Part shown: one piece after another, positions 34,545-45,500 of the stretch
Layout: each line of letters opens with the position of its first letter
Numbering within the stretch: position 1 is the first letter of the stretch
NCBI GenBank assembly: GCA_973895155.1
Contig: OZ316893.1
Span: 6,138,001-6,202,000 of the forward strand
DNA: 64,000 nt
From: Marsupella aquatica
Lineage: Eukaryota; Marchantiophyta
Reading direction: 5' to 3'
The notes under the pieces: model-generated
The model's database searches: none
Told to the model about the DNA's origin: nothing
The model's input: the letters and a program-made list of their open reading frames with translations, nothing else
Position numbers and translations under genes: made by a program

Positions 34545-36734
34545 ATGTCTACTTCCTGTAGTTTTGGAGCTTCCACCACCTCTGCCAGTTATGGAGAGTC
34601 ATTGAACTTCAATTATAACTCTGTGTATGAATATGACCCTGAAGACCCGGATGTCCAAAAATTGGTTAACAATGCGTTGGCGGCGTCAAAGAAAGCCCAA
34701 TTAACTTTTCCACGTAAGGCACCACCTACTGGCGAGGCAACTTTACTTTAATTTGGATTCCTCAATAGGAAAGTTTTCTATATTACTTTTGTAGCCGCCT
34801 CGCCCCGAGGTCGAGGCGACATCTACTTCATTATAGATTTCTTGTTGCTCCGAGGGCGTAATGGATGTTGTCTCTTACTTTAATCAAGGATCTTTAGCTA
34901 TATTCCATTTTGTGCCTCGCTCTCAGGGTGAGCCAATCTCTATTTCATTATGGAAACTTTAGTTATATTCTATTTGTTGCCTCGCCCCAAGGGTGAGGCG
35001 ATGTCATATGCATTCCTAATATTTGATTGTTTGGATGGGGTGGCCGGGCTAATATCACCAGTAGCAAAGAAGCTTTTGCAAACTTCTATTTGTCGCCTCG
35101 CCCCAAGGGCGAGGCACCTTCAAAGTTTTCCATATTCAATGTTAAAAATATGATGTTGACCATTTTGTTTTCAATGTTTCTTATCAGGAAATAATCTTGA
35201 GAAGCCGGAGTTAAATATTATGGACGAGGATATCAAGGACTTTGTTTTCCTTGGCCAAGATACTCCAGGATTTAGATGGGCACTAGAAGTTGGGGTGTCG
35301 GCGGAAGGTAGTCTCTTGATTTGTTTCAAGGGCCTCACAAGTCAATCATTGAATGACCGCAAGACAATTGTTACTCTAGGTCCAGTCGTCCTTGTGAACA
35401 CAGACAACAACCGTAATGCAACAATTATTGTTGAGTCCAGTGAGAAATCCCAGTGGATGAGACTTCTTGTGCCAATAAAACTCTACTCAACTTTACTTAA
35501 TGTTGAGTGGATGGCTCGATTGGAGATAAGCGTAGCTGATATGGGATTCTTCCCGGATGGGGTAACAATTGATCAGATGTTTGAGAAGACTCGTTCTCAA
35601 ATAAGTGGAGTTGACCTGGTGTTTGGATTTCTATATGTAAAGAAGCACATGCATGACAATGCAGACAGTGTGGACCCTCCGTCTACTTGGAGAGTTCAAA
35701 GGATGATTGAGAAGGCACATTTCTCATATGAGCAGGCAATCGACAAGAGTTTCATTTTTTGTCGGACAGAGTTTCAAGAGGCCGCATGCCGGACGTGGAT
35801 TTTAGAGATGAAGAAAAAAGAAGCAAAGCATAAGGCAAAAGAGAGAAAGAAGACAGTGGAAAGAAGCGCGCAATCAAAGACAGAGAAGAAACGGAAGCTT
35901 CGAGAGCCAGTTGTTCAAGAAGAGAAACAATCTGGGACTTCACGCCGTAAGAAGATGGCTTCAAAAAAGGATGACGATGAGGGTCCAAAGAAAAATCAGA
36001 CAAAGAAGGCAAAGGTTGCAAGATCAAAACCAATGCGAGCGTCAACATCAAACTTTGTCTTGCATCCAGAGGATGATAGGTGTCCAACAGAAGGACCCGA
36101 AGAAGATGATGTGCTCAAAGGCCAAGAAGTTTTGCGTAATATTGAGAAATATTATACTTTTGGCATCCGCAAAAATTTTGATATTCCTGTCAAAAGTATT
36201 ATTCCGCCATCGGCCGTTTTCGTATATCGAATGTTCAATCATTCGCATGCAATGGAGATATCCAAGTCTATGATGAAAAACCCTGGACAGGATCCACAAG
36301 TTGCTGATTTGATTCCGTATCGCGAGAGCACTCAACAGTTGCTTCATTATGACAACACACCTCAAGATAGGAAAGAGTTTTTGATTGGTGTGAAGAAGCA
36401 GGAGATCCAATTCCTTGCCATCAGTGGCCAGCATTCTGCAAGAGCTGCCCAATGGATCCAAGGGTGGGCCGACACTGATGCCAAGTTGACAGATCTAGCC
36501 AACAAACTAAAGTATAGGAAAGCAAGGATCCTATCTAACCTCACTCCAAAGACAATTTTGGTTGAGCATTCAAGTTTATCGAACGCTGTGAATAATACTA
36601 TGCAATTTAAATCTTGTTTTTTAGAGACTATTGTTCATGCAAGAAGGCAATTTGAGGAGTGCGGGAAATCGTCACGTCCAGGGATTGGGACCAATCAAAA
36701 TACAGACAGGAAAAACTATCAGGAACATTTTTGA
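34545..36734 (+). CDS. Partner gene with ParB-like motif, exons 1 and 2
   Basis: Exon 1 runs from ATG 34545 to 34713 (donor GTAAGG) and exon 2 starts at 35188 after TTATCAG. The phase (1+2) joins cleanly so that MDEDIKD at 35220 continues the frame, giving 571 aa to the TGA at 36732. About 260 residues of unrecognised N-terminal domain are followed by a very basic, lysine-rich stretch (35800-36050) and then a segment resembling the ParB/sulfiredoxin fold. In that segment IPVKSIIPPS, ISKSMMKNP and SGQHSARAA recall the ParB box ending in G-x-(R/H)-x-x-A-A. ParB-fold proteins bind or cut DNA. In a transposon, DNA binding beside the transposase is plausible but unproven. The gene is transcribed away from the transposase at 32869. 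The stop follows a T5 run and exon 3 lies downstream, so the true end may differ. Confidence 0.65.
34797..35115 (+). repeat. Four GCCTCGC hairpins in intron 1 of the partner gene
   Basis: Short inverted repeats lie at 34797-34817, 34914-34934, 34979-34999 and 35095-35115. The last has perfect 9-bp arms, GCCTCGCCC and GGGCGAGGC, around CAA. Sequence before several copies is also similar (TATATTCYATTTTGTTG-like), so the whole repeat unit appears multiplied. All lie inside the intron 34714-35187. Confidence 0.85.
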
Positions 36735-36786
36735 GCAAGGCAATCTATTCTTGATTCCCTTTGATTAAAGATTGGGGTAGAGGTTT

Positions 36787-36965
36787 GCCTCGCCCTTAGG
36801 GCAAGGCTACCTTGTCTTGTTTTCCTTGGTTAGAAGATTAAAGAAAATGATTGCCTTGCCCTGAGGCGAGGCAACCTGGACTAGTCTCTCTAAGAATATT
36901 GCTTGAGTTCCATTTATGTCAATTGCGGTGGGATGCAGAAGTTTGCCTCGCCCTTAGGGCAAAGC
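36787..36965 (+). repeat. Three GCCTCGC hairpins in intron 2 of the partner gene
   Basis: Copies lie at 36787-36807, 36853-36872 and 36945-36965 with arms GCCTCGCCC/GGGCAAGGC or close variants. They fall between the end of exon 2 and the acceptor near 36990, as in intron 1. They are absent from the exons. Confidence 0.85.
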
Positions 36966-36990
36966 GGCCTAGCCCGTTTTAAACATCTAG

Positions 36991-37743
36991 ATATAAACTT
37001 TCTACCATATGCATTGTACCCTGAAACTAATGTCAAGTCCATTGGATATGCAAAATTGGTTTGCCCTGGCAAAGGTCACAATGGGGAAGTCAAGCCTGAA
37101 GAGCATTTACTGGTTACTTTTTGCCAAGGATGAGCTCTTTGAATTATGGCGGAATGTGTGTGGAGAATGGTTGAGTGGGAAGCTCCAAGACGGCGCTGGT
37201 GGGTATGGAGGGCCAAGACCCCCAAAATCGATCGTTCTCGGTACCTTTCGATGCTTTGAAGGAGAGATTAGTAGTGAACAAATAATTGACATCTTGAAGG
37301 ACATTCAAGAGGAGCGTGCCTTGATGAAGAAGGATATCACCAACAAATTAGAGCTTGTCGCAATGGGAGACTTGGCACTTACAATCAAGATAATGTCCAA
37401 ACTGAAAACTATCATTATTGGCTATTTTGTGGAAAAGTATCGTGAGAAGTTTCCTGTTGGCACATCTTGGGAGTCTCTAGTGACGTTGTTGACTTCCTTG
37501 AAATCTGAGCTTGAGATGACGAAGTTGAGGAGAGCAGCGGGTGAGGTTTACCTCAACAATTTGTTGAAGAAGAACGTGGTCAATGAGAGTTTCCCGCAAA
37601 GTCTGATGGTCAGACTAGATGGGTTGTATTGTAAAGAATTTGGTGGGATTAGTCGTTCCCGCATGGAGCCTTTCTTGACATTTTTTAGTGATAATTTGAT
37701 GAAGACGACCAGGCCAGAGATGCTACAAGAGCCTTCGCCTTAA
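36991..37743 (+). pseudogene. Partner gene, exon 3 (one-base frame break)
   Basis: After a likely acceptor (AAACATCTAG, 36981-36990) the frame reads INFLPYALYPETNVKS and stays open to a T5 run at 37118-37122. Downstream the reading continues one frame over as AKDELFELWRNVCGEW and onward to a stop at 37741-37743. Removing one T would join both halves, so this is either a one-base insertion or a sequencing error. The remainder (about 200 residues) is helix-rich and charged, with no domain I recognise. The donor of the preceding intron is not resolved. Confidence 0.5.
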
Positions 37744-38531
37744 TTTGTGTCCTCTTGCCATTGTTGACTTCAGTAGGCTCCGACAACATGTTTGGAACAT
37801 GATTTCGGACCAAACGAGAACTATTTCCTCTAAACGAGAAGTGTATTTTTATTTTCCGCCGAATCTCGCAAAATTGGCAGTTTTTTTCATCAAAAACGCG
37901 TTTTTGGGGAAATAATGTAATTCGTATCGGAGTTCGGATTGAAACAACAAATTTAATAATGATCAAAACCAATGAAATTCATGCTAACAAACAGTCATAT
38001 TATCAAGGAACAATTAGATCCGAAAAAATTTCTCCTCGACCTCATATTCACGCTCTCCGAAGATATATGAAAGGTCTTATCTATAAATCCATATCCATGT
38101 TTCGAGCCAAGTGCGATAACTGTATCGGACTCCGGATTTGAGCCACGAAAACTCCGACCCAATCTCAGGTTTCTCAGTTTTTGGATATTTACCAAAAATA
38201 TTTTACATCACAGTCGATAAGAATTACTGCACGGTTCGTCAAATTTACCTTGCAGTTACCTCCGCAATTGACCAGTTACCTCCGCAAGTGACCATAGTCA
38301 ACATGCCATTCTTTCAACAGCAATGCGCAGTCCGATAAAATTATCGCGAAAAGTACGGGCGACAAAAATACTAGTCGACAATACTAAGATCCTTCGGTTC
38401 ATCGGTTAAATTTCAAAATTCCTATCCATATGAAGAAAACTCTTCGCAATACCAACATCAGATAAATTTATCGCTTCAATTTCAAAATTGCAACTTCCAT
38501 ATGAAGGAACCACTTTTGCAATACCAACATC
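37744..38531. other. Flank between two elements; ~75-bp diverged duplication
   Basis: No gene. The phrases AAATTTCAAAATT, CCATATGAAG and GCAATACCAACATC occur twice within 38405-38531, as a diverged direct duplication that ends at the left CACTA terminus. The end of the two-gene element probably lies in this stretch but is not identified. Confidence 0.4.
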
Positions 38532-39260
38532 CACTAGTAGAAAAAAATGTATTTTATGACGGAAACAATGACTATTAATCAGGTCTTTTTAACAAAACAA
38601 TGACGCAATCGTTCTCGTCTTTCCAGACGCGTCACAACAGACATTTTGGTCACGGTCCTTTTGGACAAATGACGCTAAAAACATGTGGTCATTTCATACT
38701 ATCCTAAATGACAGTTTTTATGATATGGTCATAAATGCTGAACGGTCCAAAATGACGACACAAATCACCATCGACGGTCAATTGCCGTTGACCGTCGACG
38801 GTCCCCGTACCCAATCACACAACGACACGTGGCAATCAAAAACAAATAACATTGGTCATTTTGGACTTGTCCAAAATGACATACATTATATAACAAATCA
38901 AATAGTGACACATGGTTCAAAGAGTATTCACCATTTGGCAATATATTTGCGTCATTTTAGACGTGTCCAAAATGACTACGATATAAACAAGTCATATTGA
39001 GACACGTGGTTCAATTGGGAGGAGGCACGTAAAGATACACATTAGTCATTAATGACATGTCTTGAATGACATAAAGTGAGTCATAGTGGACTTGTTTATA
39101 ATGACCATGAGAACGGTCATTGAATATGTCATTCTTTGAATCATTTAGTCTATGTCTTTAATGACCAGAGTTGAGTCATATTGGTCACAAAGATAGTTGT
39201 GGATAATGACCATTACATCAGTCATTCTAGCCAGTCATTCAGGTGAAGTATTCAATGATT
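38532..39260 (-). repeat. Left CACTA terminus and subterminal TGAC repeats
   Basis: The terminal motif CACTAGTAG is followed by roughly 25 copies of ATGAC/GTCAT in both orientations over about 700 bp. In CACTA elements such subterminal motifs are binding sites for the TNPA-type protein. One stretch near 38770-38805 is palindromic around CGTCGACGG. Confidence 0.75.
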
Positions 39261-39593
39261 TGGAGAAATTCAAATTTAAGTGATCATGATAGATAAAACT
39301 TCATGTCAATCAAAAATCATACATTACAAAGCCATTCAATAGATTTGCTGAATGAAAACTTAAAGAAACATTCTATATATATCACAAATCCAATTGACAT
39401 TCATACAAGATACCTTCATAAGTCTCACAGTAACTATTGAACTCAATGCAAATTTATGAAACAAAATTACATTGACATCAATAATATTAGATTGTCAATT
39501 GTTACAACCTGACATACCAATCACTTTGCATGTTTATAGAAAAACAGAGCTGTCATTCTATCATGTCTAGTGTTTCTTGACAGAGTGCTATTT

Positions 39594-42500
39594 CTATTGC
39601 TTCTTAAGCAATCTAGAGTTCCATAGGGCATTCATCCCTTTCACATCAGATAATTTAGACTGGTTCTCCCCTGCATTGGCAAATGGCAATGCCACATCTA
39701 CAAACACTTCAATCACACGCACTCGCAAGAAAGGGCTTTCAAAATCTGCACAATGAAACTTATCTTCTCCTGGCAGCCCTGTCACCTCACCTTCTGCCAC
39801 TATCATGGAATTGTCCACAACGCTCTTCATCTTCACCAAATCTCCTCTTGCAAACTGTGAACAACACATTTTGTTAAAAATGCAATAAACAGAAATTGAA
39901 AGATAGAAGAACACTCAAATCAAACACACATTTACCTTTGCAATGGGGTTAGGAGACTGCATTGGTTTCTTCTGTGCAGGTGATGCATTTGCTGAGGATC
40001 CTTTCTTCCTTTTCTTCTTTCCCTTTCTAGTTGATGGAGTGTCATCCTGCTCACTTGGAATAGGAGTTTCTTTTGGCAACTCAGATGATTCTGGGGTTAC
40101 ATCTGGTGTCAACTGATTTGACTTATCCTCTGGCAACTGAAAGGCATCTGAAATGGCTTCATTGGGCAACTTAGATGGCAAAAGGTTCACTTCCAATTCA
40201 GTTTGCTTCAGAGAACTGTTAGCTGTGTCAGTTGGTCTTCCCTGCGACACAGGAGGCTCCCCTAAAGATGTTGTCATAAAACACACACAAAAGAAATGCA
40301 TAAACAAACATGTATACACCAGCAACATATAATCACACTAAAAACATGCAAGTGTTGTAAACCCTAGTTTACCCCTTAACCATAGGGCGAGAACCCTTAA
40401 CCATAGTATGAGAACTCCTAACCATAGGACCAGTATAAGGGCATTTGCCTACCATGTAACCAAGGGGATATATATATCCCCTCATCAATAGTAATGGATC
40501 TTATCTTGTTGGAGTATCTTTGAGCGTTCCTTTAGTTGTCTATTACAACACGTTATCAGCACGAGCCAGTCTCTAAAATCATTTTTTTTCAAGCAGATGC
40601 AATCGAGTTTTACACGAGGAGAATGCTCGTAAAGTGGCATTTTTTTTAGAAACTGCCATAACCGTTTTTTTTTTCTTGGTCTCCATTCTTTTGCCTCAGA
40701 GTTGAATTTTTTTTACAAAACACGAAATTTCACATAGAGCATCAATTCGGGACCAGCATATCGAGAGTCCAAAGGACTAATACTTTATTGGCATGATTGA
40801 AAGCTCCCTCAGCTCCATATACAAGCTTCCAACCGGTCAATTGTACAATCGAGATACTTCACTCGATTCAATCTTCACCAAAGTTCTTAAATCAACTGAC
40901 ATCCCGAATAATGAATACAGTCGAAAAATTATTATGGCCAGCACTTAAAGTCGACGGATCCAACTATTTGACGTGGATCACAGATGTCGAAACTTACTTT
41001 ACATCACAAGACCTTGAAGACACCTTAGATACCGACATCGATGTCACGCTCAAACAAAAGGCTAAGGCAGCGTTTCTACTCAGGCAACATCTAACCCCTC
41101 AACTAAAGAATGAGTATATGAACGAAATTAATCCAAGAAAACTATGGGATCTCCTCAAAGCCCGATTTGATCATATGAGGGAGATATGGCTCCCAGAGGC
41201 AAGAAGGGATTGGCATAACCTGCGCGTCATGGACCACACCACAATTGCCAATTACAATAGCGCACTGTGCAGAATTACATCTCAATTAGAAATGTGTGGA
41301 CATCCAATAAATGACATAGATAGAATCGATAAGACACTATCGACATTCCCTGAATCTAATATCACATTAGGTACACAATATAGGAACATGCGTTTCACTA
41401 AGTACTCAGATCTGATTGCTCACTTACTTGTGGAAGAGAAGCAACAGATCGTGGCCTTGCAAAACGCCAGAAAGCGCCCAGCAGGATCAGACCCCCCACC
41501 ACATCGACCTGAAACCCACTACACCAATTATGAAGACAAACAACGAGGAAATTACCGGGGCGGACGAACTCAATTCAGAGGCGGAAGAAACCAATTCAGG
41601 GGCGGGAGAAATCAATTCAGAGGACAAGGCAAACCTTATAACCGACCCTCCGGATCCAATAACACGTGGCGCAGAGGCACCATGAATAATAGAGGAAGAG
41701 GACGAAGCAACCAATACGACACTGCAAACAATTCCCAGAAAATGTGTTACCGATGTGGCAAAATTGGCCACATTAGAAACGCATGTGCAGCCACAGAACA
41801 AGAGGCCCACAGATACATAAACGACAGAAATAAGTCCAGACAAAACCCCCAAGGACATTATATGGAGATAGAAGAAGAATTGATTGCCTCTCAGAGAGAA
41901 GAAACACAAGAACAGATAGAAGTACATACCTCTCTTACTGACTGGAAATACCCGACATTAGACGACCCCGATACGGGCATCATCGACAGCGGAACCTCAC
42001 ATACTATCTTAAAACACAGCAAGTATTTCGAGGCCATCACCCCATCATCCCGCGCTATCACCACCATAGCAGGACTTAATCATATAGAAGAAGGCAAAGG
42101 ACGAGCCACATTTATACTACCAGGAGGAACTAAAATCACCGTGAAGTCAGCAATTTATGCCCCGAAAGCAACCCGAAACCTCATCAGCTTCCAGGATATC
42201 AGATCCAATAACCTCCAACTGCGCACGAATACTCAGGGCAAAACAGAGACATTACAGATCATACAAGACATACAGGGTAAGCCATCCATTAAAGAAACAT
42301 TTGCATTGATCCCCCCAGGCCTATACGCAACCAGTATCCAAACATTCCATATACACCAAGAATCAGAGGATATGACATACATCTGGCACTGTCGACTGGG
42401 CCACCCGGGTACCACTATGTACAACAGGATTATAAGGGACTCCAAAGGAATCCCCAAGACAGTCAAGCCAAAGGTAAAAACAGCCTGCATAGCGTGCTCA

Positions 42501-45500
42501 CAAGGAAAAATGACCATACGACCATCAATACCAAAAACAATATTTTCAATACCACAGTTCCTAGAGCAGATCAATGCAGATATCTGCGGACCTATAGACC
42601 CCCCGAGCGGCCCTTTCAAATATTTCCTGGTAATCATCGACTCATCAACTAAATGGCTGCAGATTTCATTGCTATCTACCCGCAACTTGGCATTTGCGCG
42701 GATCTTAGCACATATTCTTAAATTAAGAGCACAGTTCCCAGAGTATCCTACAAGAAGATTAAGAGTAGATGGAGCTGGCGAGTTCACATCAAGAACATTC
42801 GACGACTTTTGCTGGGCAGCGGGCATCGATACTCAATATCCAGTTCCCCACGTTCATTTTCAGAACGGTATAGCTGAGTCGGTTATTAAGAGACTTCAAA
42901 TGGTGGCAAGACCACTGTTAATGAAGTCAAACTTACCCACATCAGCATGGGGACATGCCATCCTTCACGCAGCTGCACTAATCCAATATAGACCGTCAGC
43001 ATATAACTCTAAGACACCATACCACCTGGCGTTCGGCATACCACCGGACCTGTCCCACCTACGCGTTTTCGGATGCCAGGTAATGGTGCCTATCTTAGGA
43101 CCAAAGAGAACAAAACTCGGACCCCAACGGAATGCAGGTATCTATGTTGGGTTTGACTCTACTTCGATCATTAGATACCTTGAACCGACTACGGCAGACC
43201 TGTTCAAGGCAAGACATCAGGACTGCCATTTTTATGAAGATCAATTCCCACAGCTCACGAATACAGCATCAACACAATCCAAGGACACAACGAAAATGCC
43301 CATAAATTGGAAAGCAGACCAAAACAGAAATGACCCCAGAACCAAGCAGGCAGACGAAGAAGTCAGAAGACTTCTCCACCTACATGAAATGCTCGAAAAG
43401 ATTCCAGACTCATTTAACGACGCTGCAAATGTCACAAGATCCCACAACTTAGCAGCTAATGCGCCATCGCGAGTACAAACCTCCTCGACACCGGCCAATG
43501 TAACAGCCCCCAGAGCAAAGCGAGGCAGACCACCAGGGATCAAGGACTCCCAGCCTCGCCAACGTAAAACTCCAGCAGCAAACTTGGGTACACCCGCGCT
43601 GGAACCAGCGATCACACTTAACGTGACAGCGATAAATCAAAACGACCCACTGAGTGAAGAAAACGAGGAAATGTCAATCACATACATGCAAACAGGTAAC
43701 ATATATAAACGACTGACAACCCAAATTGATGAACAATTTGCCTATAACGTAATACAGGAAATCACCAACGATATTCCTGATCCGCTCACTATAAACGAGG
43801 CAAAGAAACAACCAGATTGGCCAAAGTGGCAAGCAGCAATACATACCGAGATGGACGCCCTCATCAAGCGACAAGTATTCGGACCATTTAAAATGGCATT
43901 ACCAGGTACACATTACACCGACTCTCGATTTACATTCTTGAAAAAACGAAATGAGAAAGGCATAGTAGTAAGATATCGAGCCCGGCTAGTAGCCAAAGGC
44001 TACACACAAATCCCGGGCAGGGACTACGATTTAACATACTCACCAGTAATGGACGCTACTACATATCGCTATCTCACAGCACATTCAGTCCACCATAAAC
44101 TGGTTAATAACCTTATGGACGTGGTAACCGCGTACCTTTACGGCACACTCGATACTGAGATATACATGACTGCCCCCCCGGAACTGATAGAGAGGGTCAA
44201 GCAGCACATTCAGGGGGAGACGTCCCAGAACCTGAATACAGAGATTAAAAAGGGCATCAGCCACATAATACCTGATGGGGATACAAAGGCCCTCTTGATG
44301 CAAAGTGGAAATACACAGGCAATGCATACCAGAGGAAAGAAATTAACAACAAAACTTACAGTCCAAGTGTTACGTTCCATCAACGGACTTAAACAGAGCG
44401 GCAGAATCTGGTATCAGAAATTCCAGACAGAGATGCTCGCCCTCGGATTTACAAATAGCGGACTGGCCCCCTGCATCTTCATCAAAAAGCATATGGACGA
44501 AGTCCTGATACTAGCACTGTACGTGGACGATGTGAACTTATTCGGGACTAAACAGATGATGAAAGACACAATACATACACTGAAAGGAGTCTTCGAGATG
44601 AAGGACCTTGGAAGACCCAACCACTGCCTAGGCCTGCAGATCGAACACTTAGAAACAGGCATATTCCTTTACCAATCGACATACACGCAGAAGATACTTC
44701 ATCAATTCAACATGCAGAAATCCTACCCTGTCTCCACCCCGATGGAACTCAGATCTCTAGACCCGATCAAAGATATGTTTCGGAAGCGCCAAGAAGACGA
44801 ACCCATACTGGGATCAGAAAAACCGTACCTATCAGCGGTGGGCGCCCTTATGTATCTAGCGAACCAGACGAGACCTGACATATCGTTCGCCGTCAGTCTC
44901 TTAGCGAGACACAGCGCACAGCCCACCATCAGGCATTGGAACGGCATCAAGAGGATCATGAGATACCTACAAGGGACGATCGACCTTGGACTATTCTTTC
45001 CTAAGAATAGCCCCGATACGCTTACCGGTTACACTGATGCCGGCTACCTGTCGGACCCCCAGGACTCCAAATCACAGACTGGGTACGTGTTCTTACAGGG
45101 GACGACAGCAATATCTTGGCGAAGTTCAAAGCAAACGATGACCACAACGTCATCCAACCACTCGGAAATCATAGCGTTATACGAGGCGTGCAGAGAAGCT
45201 GTATGGCTACGAAGCATTATCAATCATATTAGGTCCAGCACCGGTAAACCACAGATAACAGAGCCAACCACAATCTACGAAGACAATAAGGCGTGTATCG
45301 ACCAGATAACCAACGGAATCCTGAAGACCGAGAGGACCAAGCATATTGACCCCAAGTATTTCTTCACGCAAGAACAACAAGGGAAAAGTATCAATGTTGC
45401 ATGGATCAAATCTCAGGACAATCGAGCAGACATGTTTACGAAACCACTACCAGCCGGATTGCACAGAGCGCACCTCGAAGGCATAGGCATGAGCAGATTG

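Noticed and set aside
34204-34605. Several overlapping 60-120 codon frames on both strands
   Set aside because: They are produced by the 25-bp tandem repeats and CT-rich low-complexity DNA; their residues are Leu/Pro/Ser or Lys/Glu/Arg runs.
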